In this document: piece after piece, positions 1-8,549 of the stretch
How the letters are laid out: each line of letters starts with the position of its first letter
Position numbering within the stretch: position 1 is the first letter of the stretch
Source: Chloroflexota bacterium
Lineage (GTDB): Bacteria; Chloroflexota; Anaerolineae; UBA4142
Assembly (NCBI GenBank): GCA_016215025.1
Contig: JACRMI010000020.1
Coordinates: 17,815 to 81,814 of the forward strand
Direction: 5' to 3'
DNA length: 64,000 nt
Program-made: the position numbers and the translations under genes
Notes under the pieces: model-generated
Told to the model about the DNA's origin: nothing
The model's input: only the letters and a program-made list of their open reading frames with translations
Databases searched by the model: none

Positions 1-2
1 TC

Positions 3-734
3 GGAGCGAGCGCGATGCTGCTGCTCGCGCCGTGGCTCTTGACCGAACTCTCCACGGCGCAATTGACTCCATTTGTTTTCATTGGAATATTCTTGAGCTA
101 CTGGGGCGTGCGTCGATCTAACGCAGTGGAGACAGCAATTGGATTGTGGTTGATGCTCTCGAAATTCACCATCGTATCGTTAGTGATTTTCGCGACAGTG
201 GTATTTGCGTGGCGCAAAGGGATTTTGGGGCGAACGCTCGCGATCCTGGGGGTGCTGATTGTTCTGGCATCGTTGTGGAGCCCAACTTGGATTCTCGACG
301 TGGTGAAACTTTATACCGAACGCTTGGCAACACCGCGAGTAGGAGATTCGGTATTACTCTTGCCGGGTTATCCGTGGTCTCAATTGATCCTCTTAGCATT
401 CACATCCGGGAGTCTCATTGTCTATCTTTGGCGCTCGCGTGAAATCCAACCGGCGCGCGGAATATGGGCGGTGCTGACGACCGTGAGTTTGGTGGGTGCG
501 TTGCACACGTTTGTCTATGACTGGCAATTGTTGATGCTGCCCTTGGCGTTGCTGTTACGAGAGCGTTGGGGAATGTGGATCACGTTATTTCTCTATCTTT
601 ACGCCTTGAGTTGGGCAATCTTCTACGTCGGTATGCAAGTCTTTGTGCCATCAGTGCAGATCATACCTTTGATCGTTCTCATTGCGGTGTTGATTCGGCA
701 ATTTGCATGGCGTCCTAATCGAGGTGTGATTTGA
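3..734 (+). CDS. GT87-like (DUF2029) polytopic membrane protein, 5'-partial
   Basis: This is the C-terminal part of a polytopic membrane protein. The frame is open through the window edge, and an ATG lies at 15, but the true start is probably upstream. The visible part has about six or seven hydrophobic segments. An early stretch, LSTAQLTPFVFIGIFLSYW, followed by a short cytoplasmic RRSN loop and a helix, resembles the family in which membrane glycosyltransferases use polyprenyl-phosphate sugars. Its stop overlaps the TTG start of the next gene (TTGA at 731-734), so the two are probably translated together. The GT87 assignment is by general pattern only, because the catalytic N-terminal loops lie outside the window. 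Confidence 0.6.
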   Translation, partial: GASAMLLLAPWLLTELSTAQLTPFVFIGIFLSYWGVRRSNAVETAIGLWLMLSKFTIVSLVIFATVVFAWRKGILGRTLAILGVLIVLASLWSPTWILDVVKLYTERLATPRVGDSVLLLPGYPWSQLILLAFTSGSLIVYLWRSREIQPARGIWAVLTTVSLVGALHTFVYDWQLLMLPLALLLRERWGMWITLFLYLYALSWAIFYVGMQVFVPSVQIIPLIVLIAVLIRQFAWRPNRGVI

Positions 735-2092
735 TTGATGTCAGCAGTGGGCGCGCGCCTAACCTGAATGCACCCTGGCGACTTTCGTCGGATGCTATCC
801 TGTTCATCGCGTTGTGGGCAGCTCAATTTTGGTCGAGCAGTCTGAGTGGCTTTATTGTTCCAACAGAAAGCTTTAGCATGATGGAGGTCATTCGCCTCAC
901 GCGGGTTATGGCTTATGCACCGGTATCCACGATAATGATAGTCGTGCTCTGCAGCTATATCGTGGCTGATGTGGCGTTAAGCGGTCCGCGACAATTCAGG
1001 ATCAAATTGATTGCGATCTGGATTCTGATTATTGCGTTTGTCTTTATCCCAACAGTTGCAGCAATTTTCTATCGTCACTCTACTGCACCCTATCGCTTTA
1101 TTCACGATGGAGCGATCCAACTCGAAGAGGCGATCAAGTTCTTGCTGGCGGGGAAGAATCCCTATGTTGAAAACTACACTGAAACGCCGATGGCACTGTG
1201 GTCCTTTCACGAGCAAGGGTTTGATGTCAATCCAGCTTTGTATCACTTGCCTTATTTGCCATTCACGTTCCTTGTTTCTGTTCCTGTATACTTGGTTTCC
1301 CAATTTGCAATCGGATGGTTCGATCAACGTCTAGTTTTTCTCATCATGTTCCTCTTTCTCATTCCGATACTTTTGCAAATCGGAGGGACCCCTTCCGAAA
1401 AACTTGGGGCATTGATGATGGTAGCACTCAACCCGCTCTTTGTGCCCTATTTTGTTGAAGGTCGGAACGATGTGGTTGTGCTGTTTTGGATCGTCGGTTC
1501 AGTTCTATTTCTGCAACGGAATCAACCGGTTTGGTCTGGGCTATTTCTCGCGTGTGCGGTGGGCAGCAAACAAACTGCGTGGTTCTTGGTTCCTTTCTTT
1601 CTACTGTTCGTTCTCAAGTTATCTAGCTCCGATCAGTGGCAGGCAATTGCACCGCGTGCAAAGCAATTGGCCCCTGGAGCAATTTGGCTGGCGTTAATCT
1701 TGTTTCCATTTCTGATATGGAACCCAGCAGCGTTTGTTGAAGACACCATCAATTTTCAATCGGGGATTTCAGCCAACGCGCTCAGTTATCCCGTCAAAAG
1801 CTTGGGGCTAGGAGATTTGCTTGTGGGATTTGGCATAATTCAATCGAATGACCAAGCTTTTCCATTTTCGTTATTACAGATTTTGTTTGGGGGATTGACT
1901 CTGGGGTTGCTTCTGCGTAAACAGTTGTCGCATAACACTTTGGGACAAATATTATTCAATTATGCGGTTCTCTTTTTTGTATCTGCATTCTTTTCACGCA
2001 CATTTAACGACAATCACTTGGGCTTTGCCCTGATTTTGCTTTTGCTTCCTTCTTTGGTTGCAGAACCGACTACTCAAAAATCCAACCCTTGA
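731..2092 (+). CDS. GT87/GT39-like polyprenyl-phosphate glycosyltransferase, membrane
   Basis: A 453-residue polytopic membrane protein starting at TTG, four bases inside the previous gene. It has about ten hydrophobic helices. Residues around 240-300 contain a GRNDVVVLFW segment followed by GLFLACAVGSKQTAW. This is the layout of DUF2029/GT87-type mannosyltransferases: a conserved N-D pair in a loop, then an LA..GSK helix. A large extracytoplasmic loop near residues 115-160 (YRFIHDGAIQLEEAIKFLL, then GKNPY) matches the GKNPY-type motif of the family. It probably transfers a sugar from a lipid carrier to an exopolysaccharide or glycolipid. The substrate cannot be deduced. The next gene converges from the other strand. 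Confidence 0.7.
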   Translation: MIDVSSGRAPNLNAPWRLSSDAILFIALWAAQFWSSSLSGFIVPTESFSMMEVIRLTRVMAYAPVSTIMIVVLCSYIVADVALSGPRQFRIKLIAIWILIIAFVFIPTVAAIFYRHSTAPYRFIHDGAIQLEEAIKFLLAGKNPYVENYTETPMALWSFHEQGFDVNPALYHLPYLPFTFLVSVPVYLVSQFAIGWFDQRLVFLIMFLFLIPILLQIGGTPSEKLGALMMVALNPLFVPYFVEGRNDVVVLFWIVGSVLFLQRNQPVWSGLFLACAVGSKQTAWFLVPFFLLFVLKLSSSDQWQAIAPRAKQLAPGAIWLALILFPFLIWNPAAFVEDTINFQSGISANALSYPVKSLGLGDLLVGFGIIQSNDQAFPFSLLQILFGGLTLGLLLRKQLSHNTLGQILFNYAVLFFVSAFFSRTFNDNHLGFALILLLLPSLVAEPTTQKSNP

Positions 2093-2180
2093 GCGTTTTA
2101 TTTTCTATAGCGTCGTTGCCTGGATCGCTTGCCATGGAAGCAGATTCGCCGTTCATAATCGCGCGTTTGTACGAACTGGG

Positions 2181-3362
2181 TTATTTTTTGTATTGAATAG
2201 CGTGTCCTCGCGCGACGAACTTTTTCTCAAAAGTGTGCCAGGAGAAATAGGCAAGTGCGAGGGTGATTGTGAACGATAGGAGGGTGACGAGGATATCGGC
2301 GACAGTTTGCAGATGCGGTGTTTGATTGAGAAGCATTGCATGTGCCAAACGATTCACCGGATCATGAAACAGGTAAATACCATATGCCAAAATGCCAAGT
2401 TGGCGTAATAATGGGTTCTGCGTGAGTTTGGAAACAAGACCCCGTTGCTCTGTGATGGCGATCAAGAGGAAGCACGCATAAAGTAAGGCAAGCAAAGAAT
2501 AACCATACGTGTTCATTTCTACAGAATGGTCCTCTGGCGCAAGGTGTGTGGGCAGAAAAGCGAGACTGAATGCCAAGATGAACATCAAAGTGTATAGTGC
2601 TCGGCGATGAGTTTGGATCAGATTTTTGGTAAAGGACCGCCGCATGAGGTAAGCGCACAGGACACCAAAGAATAACGCATCCATCCGCGCAAACAATAGC
2701 ACATAATTTGCGAAAATCACGTTACTCGCAAGCCATTGGACAATACGCCAAACAGGGGAGAGTAGGATCAGTGTGACAAGTAATCGAGGAATCCAACGCG
2801 GCTTGACCAATCGAATAATAAATGGCAACAATAAGTAGAATTGTTCTTCGACTGCCAGTGACCACGTCACCGAGAGCCATGCCGGACCCCACCGGTTTTC
2901 CATCGCCATTTGGATATTCTGGGTATAAGTGATATATGCGAGCGGAGAAAACGGACTGCCAAACAGCGCAATCATTGGGGGCGAAGCCCAGAATACCAGC
3001 ATAATGGTTCCAACGATGAGAAATGCAACAAGGTATGCAAAGTAGAGCGGAAAAATACGCGCAATCCGACGTGCATAAAAGGATTGAAAATAGTTTGGTG
3101 CCTTACGGTGGTCAAGCAAAATTCCGCCGATAAGAAAACCAGAGAGGACGAAAAAGAGGTCTACTCCGCTCCATGTAAGATCGGCTAACTTGGCTGCATA
3201 CTCGGTCAAAAGATTAGCATGTGGATCGATGGACTTGGCGAAGTAATGGAAGATGACCACCAAGAGGATCGCAATGCCACGTATTCCATCAAGTTGTGGA
3301 ATGTGCAAAGAAGAGATTGGAGCATCTATAACTTTGGTGTCTGCGGGAGATAGTGTGTTCAA
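2181..3362 (-). CDS. acyltransferase family 3 (OafA/YrhL-like) membrane protein
   Basis: A 393-residue integral membrane acyltransferase. Residues 22-38 (PQLDGIRGIAILLVVIFH) carry the family hallmark R-G-x-A, with the conserved histidine in the first helix. GVDLFFVLSGFLIG near residue 70 and the RRIARIFPLYF motif after it are also typical. Ten or so helices follow, as usual for this family of about 350-400 residues. Members transfer acetyl or other acyl groups onto surface polysaccharides, peptidoglycan or lipids. Its place beside two glycosyltransferases suggests decoration of an exported glycan. The specific substrate is unknown. The start (ATG at 3362) is followed by a cytoplasmic segment of about 20 residues, which is normal. 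Confidence 0.88.
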   Translation of the reverse strand: MNTLSPADTKVIDAPISSLHIPQLDGIRGIAILLVVIFHYFAKSIDPHANLLTEYAAKLADLTWSGVDLFFVLSGFLIGGILLDHRKAPNYFQSFYARRIARIFPLYFAYLVAFLIVGTIMLVFWASPPMIALFGSPFSPLAYITYTQNIQMAMENRWGPAWLSVTWSLAVEEQFYLLLPFIIRLVKPRWIPRLLVTLILLSPVWRIVQWLASNVIFANYVLLFARMDALFFGVLCAYLMRRSFTKNLIQTHRRALYTLMFILAFSLAFLPTHLAPEDHSVEMNTYGYSLLALLYACFLLIAITEQRGLVSKLTQNPLLRQLGILAYGIYLFHDPVNRLAHAMLLNQTPHLQTVADILVTLLSFTITLALAYFSWHTFEKKFVARGHAIQYKK

Positions 3363-3478
3363 TGTTCAGATCTCAATAAGAATTATCGATTTTATTTTAG
3401 GGTAGCAATGGAACTTGGTCAATGGTTCTTTGGAACTTGTTTTCAATTTGGGGTTGCTTTGGTTGGCATGTATAACCT

Positions 3479-4383
3479 ATGAAGCGTCTCATTTCCTCTG
3501 GCATCATTGCTCTGCTTATCCTTGTGCTCACTTTATTTCTCGCTGGTGCTGTTTGCAGGCGCGGATGATCCAAGTGTTTACGTTCTGTGCCTTACCGTCG
3601 TTACGCGGTTTGGCGGCGTCGAATCCGATAGATCGCCAAGTGCGCTTGCCGACTGCGCGTGTCGAGTTGCAATCGATTGTCGCAGCTGACCCCAATGTCC
3701 GCGCTGCCTCGATTGTTGACATGAGTGGCCAAGTCATTTATGCGACTGACTCGACTGTGAACGAAATCTGGAGCGAACGCGTTTTCGTGCAGCAAGCCTT
3801 GCGCGGTCAACTGCACGCGTCGGTGCCAGTGCGCGAATTTGGCGAGGTATCGCAATACTATTCTGCACCGCTGTTGAATAATGCTCGGGAAGTTGCCGGC
3901 GCAGTGGTGCTGCGAATCGCGGTGCAAGACATGTGGGCGGCGCTGGATAATCAGTCCGACATGTGGTTGGTCGATGAGAATGGCGTACGAATCGCAGATA
4001 CCTCTGCCAAGCCACAAACCTTTGTTGCTCTAGAGCCGCTCAACGCCAATACGATGTCGACTATCTATCGCACCAAACTTTATGGACCCGAAATAACGCA
4101 GATTCGCTCGACGAATTTTCCCGACTTGGCGGTGGCGGTTCGACGCCGGTCAACTCCGGTGACTTGGCAGGATGCGCAAGGACAAGTGATTCACGCAGCG
4201 ATGGAGCGCTTGAAAACGAACTCGTGGACCGTAATAGCGTTTGCCAGCGAAGATTCTATTTTTGCGGCAGTGAATGATGCACTTGTGCTTCAGATTTTGA
4301 TCGCGTTAGTTAGCGCTATTGTCGCGGCATGTGCAGTATTGTGGGGCAGGTCCATTTCAAGCTCGAACGAGAAAGACGGATGA
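3479..4383 (+). pseudogene. decayed Cache-domain sensor gene, frameshifted and C-terminally truncated
   Basis: An ATG at 3479 opens a perfect membrane-anchor sequence (MKRLISSGIIALLILV and onward), but this frame stops at TGA about 28 codons later. The rest of a Cache-type extracytoplasmic sensor domain continues in another frame from about 3600. It includes DRQVRLPTARVELQSIVAAD, a SIVDMSGQVIYATDS strand and SAPLLNNAREVAGAVVLRIA. A middle stretch may sit in the third frame, so one or two frameshifts are needed. The gene ends just after the second transmembrane helix (about residue 305 of the long frame), where a HAMP, GAF or kinase module would be expected. The last codons overlap the next gene (ATGA at 4380). 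I infer a remnant of a sensor kinase or cyclase. Expression of the intact 4383-ending frame cannot be excluded. Confidence 0.7.
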
Positions 4384-5912
4384 CAAGACGCGATGCGTTT
4401 GTTTTGCTGACCGCATTCACCAGCGCAGGCGTATACCTTGCGTTTTCGGCGGTACGTGGCAGCGTTGGGTTTCCATTGGACGATGCGTGGATTCATCAGG
4501 TCTATGCCCGCAACCTGGGAACGAATTTTGAATTTTCATTCTTTACGGGACAGCCTAGCGCCGGTTCTACTTCTCCCCTCTGGTCGATTCTTCTCGCGAT
4601 TGGTTATTTGCTCCGCATTGATTTTCACCTTTGGGCATATCTTCTTGGCATCGTGTTTTTCATTGCCAGTGCACTATTTGCTTCGCGGTTGTATCAACGC
4701 CTATTTTCTACTTCACTGTTCACCGTTCACGCGCCACCGAAGGTGGCGAGCTCACTGTTTCTACTGCTCGAATGGCACATGGCATGGTCAGCCGTAAGCG
4801 GCATGGAGATTTTGCTTTTCATCTTCTTCTCGCTGATTCTGCTAGAACGGTTTTACGCGGGTGAGAAAAGTTGGGTGGTTGGGTTGTTAGGTGGTTTGTT
4901 GGTGCTGACGCGACCGGAAGGGATTGGGCTTGCAGCATTAGTAGCGTTTGGTCTTGCGTTTCAAGTATGGGACGCGGACAAACGCGGATTGCCGCAGAAA
5001 ATAATAAACTATCCGCGTTTAGCTGCGTGGCTGCGGCGAACTGCACCACAGTCAATCCGCGTCCTATTTGGTTATGGTCTTGGCTTGAGCACCATCCTTG
5101 TGCCGTACGTGGCTTTTAATCTTGTCACGGTTGGAACAATTTTGCCGAACACGTTTTACGCCAAAGCGGCCGAGTATGCGGTGTTGTTCGAGCAAAAGAA
5201 TTTAATCGCTCGCTGGGTCGAGGTTATTACTACGCCATTCATTGGCGCGCAGATTTTGTTGCTACCAGGTTTGATCTACATCGTTGTCACGTTGGCGAAG
5301 AAGCAACAGTGGTTGGCGCTGATTCCGTTCGCGTGGTTGATTGCGTTGCCTACGCTTTACGCATTGCGTTTGCCGGTTACATATCAGCACGGTCGCTACG
5401 AAATGCCAATCATTCCATTCATCGTTATCTACGGAATCTGGGGAACGGCGGAATTGTTCAAACGCCTGAAGAGTTGGGTGATTCGTACCGCATGGGGATT
5501 TTCCATCGCCATAGTGCTTATCATCTTTTGGTTTCTCGGCGCGGCGCAGTATGCAACCGATGTGGCGATTATCAATTGCGAGATGGTTGGCACAGCCAAG
5601 TGGATTGGGGCGAATGCGCCTGCCGATGCCGTTGTCGCTGCGCACGACATTGGCGCGCTGGGATATTACTACAATCGACCGTTCATCGATTTGGCAGGAT
5701 TGGCGACGCCCGAGGTGATTCCGTTTATACGCGACGAAGGTCGCCTGCGCGATTTTCTCTTCTCGCGTCATGCGACCTTCGTGGTAGTTTTTCCCGATTG
5801 GTATTCGATTTTGGATTCTGACCCGCGATTTGTCCCGGCATACCAAACCGATTGTGCCGCAACGCGCAACGCGGGCGAGAAGAATATGATCGTTTATCGG
5901 ATCGTGCGATAG
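4380..5912 (+). CDS. GT39/ArnT-like membrane mannosyltransferase with in-frame repeat insertion
   Basis: A 510-residue membrane protein. The start at 4380 (MTRRDAF) overlaps the upstream stop by ATGA, and a longer upstream start at 4329 is unlikely. Near residue 30 the loop VGFPLDDAWIHQVYARNL has the acidic D-D pair typical of the first extracytoplasmic loop of dolichyl- or polyprenyl-phosphate-sugar-dependent transferases. LLVLTRPEGIGLAALVAF and the later LPVTYQHGRYEMPIIPF are also typical of Chloroflexota homologues. The C-terminal 100 residues form a soluble domain (AHDIGALGYYYNRPFIDLAG). Residues about 198-229, encoded at 4970-5064, look like an inserted palindromic repeat and not a native loop. 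Likely role: glycan or protein glycosylation at the outer face of the membrane. Confidence 0.75.
   Translation: MTRRDAFVLLTAFTSAGVYLAFSAVRGSVGFPLDDAWIHQVYARNLGTNFEFSFFTGQPSAGSTSPLWSILLAIGYLLRIDFHLWAYLLGIVFFIASALFASRLYQRLFSTSLFTVHAPPKVASSLFLLLEWHMAWSAVSGMEILLFIFFSLILLERFYAGEKSWVVGLLGGLLVLTRPEGIGLAALVAFGLAFQVWDADKRGLPQKIINYPRLAAWLRRTAPQSIRVLFGYGLGLSTILVPYVAFNLVTVGTILPNTFYAKAAEYAVLFEQKNLIARWVEVITTPFIGAQILLLPGLIYIVVTLAKKQQWLALIPFAWLIALPTLYALRLPVTYQHGRYEMPIIPFIVIYGIWGTAELFKRLKSWVIRTAWGFSIAIVLIIFWFLGAAQYATDVAIINCEMVGTAKWIGANAPADAVVAAHDIGALGYYYNRPFIDLAGLATPEVIPFIRDEGRLRDFLFSRHATFVVVFPDWYSILDSDPRFVPAYQTDCAATRNAGEKNMIVYRIVR
4970..5064. repeat. palindromic element with GGACGCGGA / TCCGCGTCC ends, in frame inside GT39-like gene
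   Basis: The element begins GGACGCGGACAAACGCGGA and ends AGTCAATCCGCGTCC, so its ends are inverted repeats. It also contains GCTGCGTGGCTG and CCACAGTCAAT blocks. A second copy with the same ends and internal blocks lies between genes at 61811-61908. Here it sits inside an open reading frame without breaking it. Confidence 0.75.
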
Positions 5913-5979
5913 TGCGATAGTTGGCTCATAATCGATTTTAGCGAAACCAACCAACAAACTAACGAACTATCTCACTATT
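5908..5979. repeat. imperfect inverted repeat between convergent genes
   Basis: GATAGTGCGATAGTT at 5908-5922 is complementary, with two mismatches, to AACTATCTCACTATT at 5965-5979. The arms enclose the gap between the GT39-like gene and fmt and could form a terminator-like hairpin for either strand. Related CGATAGTGCG blocks recur at about 25029-25060. Confidence 0.5.
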
Positions 5980-6911
5980 GGACTATCCAACTTTCCCCCC
6001 ACAAATTCTTTCTGACCTCTGACAAACTCCTCGATCTTCATCGCACGTTTGCCCGCAAGTTGAACCTCGCGCAACGCGAGCAAGCCGTCTCCGGTGGCTA
6101 CGCCGATTTCTTTACCCCAGGCGATAACCTGTCCTGGCTCGGCGGCAATTTCATGTGTCGATGGTTGTGCGTTCAGAATTTTCAGTTGCACGCCATTCCA
6201 AAATGTGAATGCCGAGGGCCATGGATTGAACGCGCGCACACGCCGCGAAATTTCGAGGGCAGATATGTTCCAATCGATCAAGCCTTCTTCTTTGTGAATC
6301 GTCTTGACTATCGTGGCTTGCGAATGGTCTTGTGGCAGCGGCGTGATTTCGCCAGCCAGAATCGCAGGCAATTTTTCGATCATCAATGCGGCGGCGACAT
6401 TCGCCAGCTTAGCGGTCAACGTCGCCGTGGTGTCATCGTCGGCGATGGCGACGAAACGCTGCGCGAGAATGGGTCCCGTATCGAGTCCAGCTTCCATTTG
6501 CATCAGCGTGATGCCGGTCTCTTTATCGCCCGCCAGAATCGCCGCCGAGATCGGAGCGGCGCCGCGATATTTGGGCAATAGCGAGGCGTGGGTGTTGACG
6601 CAGCCGCGCGGCGGAATCGACAAAACATCCGGTGGCAATATCAAGCCGTAAGCAGCGACGATAATCACATCGGGTGCAAGCGTCCGCAATTCGGCAATCG
6701 CATCGGGATGGCGCAGTGACTTGGGTTGGAAAATCGCCAAGCCGCGAGATTCGGCGAGTCGTTTGATCGGCGAGATTTGCAGCTTGTTGCCACGCCCCGC
6801 CGGTTTGTCGGGACGCGTATAGACGCCGACGATTTTATGCGTTGTCTGGGTCAAGGCGTCGAGCACAGGAACAGCAAAGTCGGGTGTGCCCATGAAGATA
6901 ATGCGCGACAT
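5967..6911 (-). CDS. fmt: methionyl-tRNA formyltransferase
   Basis: Transfers the formyl group of 10-formyltetrahydrofolate to Met-tRNAfMet for translation initiation in the cytoplasm. It is 314 residues long, which is normal. The N-terminal Rossmann-like catalytic domain has IIFMGTPDFAVPVLDAL at the start and the catalytic trio N106, H108 (VNTHASLLPKYRG) and D144 (LDTGPILAQ), at the same numbers as in E. coli. The C-terminal OB-fold domain contains RVRAFNPWPSAF. The start ATG at 6911 gives the canonical N-terminus. A def gene often accompanies fmt, but none is adjacent here. Confidence 0.97.
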   Translation of the reverse strand: MSRIIFMGTPDFAVPVLDALTQTTHKIVGVYTRPDKPAGRGNKLQISPIKRLAESRGLAIFQPKSLRHPDAIAELRTLAPDVIIVAAYGLILPPDVLSIPPRGCVNTHASLLPKYRGAAPISAAILAGDKETGITLMQMEAGLDTGPILAQRFVAIADDDTTATLTAKLANVAAALMIEKLPAILAGEITPLPQDHSQATIVKTIHKEEGLIDWNISALEISRRVRAFNPWPSAFTFWNGVQLKILNAQPSTHEIAAEPGQVIAWGKEIGVATGDGLLALREVQLAGKRAMKIEEFVRGQKEFVGGKLDSPIVR

Positions 6912-6964
6912 GAATTCCTCCGCGCATCATTTTAACACAGATATACAGTTTTGGGTGCACAGGT

Positions 6965-7195
6965 TCACGGCGTCATGCTCTTGGTTGTTTGGAATGATCC
7001 ACTCTGCACTATTTGTTTTCGAAATTGAGCTAACGAGCGTCGTGCGGTGCGCGCGTGCTGTTGGATTGAGTTTAGAATTGAACTAGGCGCGGGCTTGAGC
7101 GATAGCACCAGTCGATCTGTTTCGGCTTGGCGCAGGCGCTCGGCGATTTCATCCTCCTTGATCTTTTGGGTGACGTAATCAAATTGGTAAAGCAC
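6965..7195 (-). CDS. small hypothetical protein, 76 residues
   Basis: The frame starts with GTG at 7195 and has an AGAGAGG ribosome-binding site five bases upstream, which supports it as real. The product begins MLYQFDYVTQKIKEDEIAERL and is basic and helical, with no transmembrane segment. Short soluble proteins that open with a Y-x-x-V-x-x-K-I-x-E-type helix are common as orphan genes in Chloroflexota, but I cannot assign a function. It lies between fmt and the OpgC-like gene in the same direction. Confidence 0.5.
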   Translation of the reverse strand: MLYQFDYVTQKIKEDEIAERLRQAETDRLVLSLKPAPSSILNSIQQHARTARRSLAQFRKQIVQSGSFQTTKSMTP

Positions 7196-7262
7196 GTTGA
7201 CCTCTCTTGCTGAAGTTTAAACGCTCGTAGCGAGCAAACTTTTTAGAATCCGATATTTTGAG

Positions 7263-8387
7263 TCAGCGCGGTATAAGGTTGAATAAGAATTGTTTGCGAA
7301 TCATTGCCCAAATTGTCAGGACGGTCATGATCTGCAAGCTGGTGTTCAATGTTCCGATCATCGCCAGGTTGATGGGCAAGTAACCATTAACGATATGAAC
7401 AATTCCGATAAGGGCGATATGAATGGTGTACGCATAGAGCGCATTTTGTCCCAAGGGCATCAACAGCCATCCCAGCGATGCAAAGATCGGCTTCCACAGC
7501 ATGGTTGCCATGAGGTAGGCGAATTGGAAGACGATGACACTCGCCAACAATCGCCCCGGCGCGACGGCGCTCTTGAGGAACAGCGCATTCGACCAGACAC
7601 CTTCGGTCGAATAGATTTGGACGAGAATCGCCATGAGCAACGCTGACAAAATCAGGTAGGGCAAGCGAGGCAGTGTACTCAGCGCCGTCTTGAGCGTCTC
7701 GCGATGATAACCTATTGCCATGCCGACGAAAAAGAGCAACTGCCACGCGGCGAGATTGAACGTGGTGTTGTTTTGAATATGCCAGGATACGTCGATGCCG
7801 TAGAGTTGATAGCCGCCCCACAGCATCACAGAGATCGATTGCAACCAGCCGGTGCGTCCGGTGAGCAAGAGCCACAACGCGCCTACCGCTGCAACCATCA
7901 AGAAGGTGTACAGCAACATCACGTCGCTCAGATAAAACGTCTGGCGCAGCAACAACACATCGATGAGAAAAGTCAGTGGGTTGTCGATAGAAACTGAATC
8001 CGCCCACGGGAGTCGAAAGAGAGTTGAAACAGTCGCCAACAACAAGGTGAGGATGATCGTCAATTTGTAGAGCGTCCATGCGCGCTCGAACGCTTTGCGT
8101 TGCGCGACGCTCAAGCCCTGTTTGAGCGCAATGCCGCCGTATACCATTCCTACGACAACGCCAGAGATAAAGACAAACGCTTCTGCACCCGAAACGAAAA
8201 AGGAATTATTCCCCGTGATGTAATAGAGCCACGATGCGCCGCCAAAGTGATTGACTACCATCACAAAGACCGCGAACCCGCGCAAGAGATCGATTCGCAA
8301 ATCGCGTTTGTCGGCGACGGCATATGCCCAGTTCAATCGTGCTACACGGGGCAGGGTTAGAATCGACTCATGGGAAATTATAGACAT
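7263..8387 (-). CDS. OpgC-like polytopic membrane protein
   Basis: A 374-residue membrane protein. Residues about 28-48 (KRDLRIDLLRGFAVFVMVVNH) and the later SGAEAFVFISGVVVGMVYG are the signature of the OpgC family, a branch of acyltransferase-like proteins. In proteobacteria OpgC succinylates osmoregulated periplasmic glucans. Ten hydrophobic helices are visible. In this organism the substrate is probably another surface glycan, since no opgG/opgH homologue is in the window. The start ATG at 8387 gives about 27 residues before the conserved RDLR. Upstream lies a bidirectional terminator (8460-8494) that separates it from the regulator gene. Confidence 0.82.
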   Translation of the reverse strand: MSIISHESILTLPRVARLNWAYAVADKRDLRIDLLRGFAVFVMVVNHFGGASWLYYITGNNSFFVSGAEAFVFISGVVVGMVYGGIALKQGLSVAQRKAFERAWTLYKLTIILTLLLATVSTLFRLPWADSVSIDNPLTFLIDVLLLRQTFYLSDVMLLYTFLMVAAVGALWLLLTGRTGWLQSISVMLWGGYQLYGIDVSWHIQNNTTFNLAAWQLLFFVGMAIGYHRETLKTALSTLPRLPYLILSALLMAILVQIYSTEGVWSNALFLKSAVAPGRLLASVIVFQFAYLMATMLWKPIFASLGWLLMPLGQNALYAYTIHIALIGIVHIVNGYLPINLAMIGTLNTSLQIMTVLTIWAMIRKQFLFNLIPR

Positions 8388-8459
8388 TCAAGCTCCTCCG
8401 CATTCCGCGAGCAGAATACACGACCAGCGTGAAAAAAACGCGAAATGCACCCGAAACAA

Positions 8460-8494
8460 AAAGACCGTTTTTCAGCCCCAAAACGGTCTTTTTT
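8460..8494 (-). terminator. Rho-independent terminator (bidirectional)
   Basis: AAGACCGTTTT (8461-8471) pairs perfectly with AAAACGGTCTT (8480-8490) around an eight-base loop. T-runs follow on both strands. It is placed to end the minus-strand regulator gene that stops at 8550. Confidence 0.85.
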
Positions 8495-8549
8495 CACAAT
8501 ACCTTCGCCAATTTGTCAATTTGAAGGGACATGACGAAAAGTTCAATTT

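Noticed and set aside
5262..5957. 231-residue minus-strand frame in the GT39-like gene
   Set aside because: No ribosome-binding site or domain; it is the antisense of membrane-helix codons.
7290..8360. Plus-strand open frames opposite the OpgC-like gene
   Set aside because: Low-complexity shadow frames of a well-supported membrane protein on the other strand.
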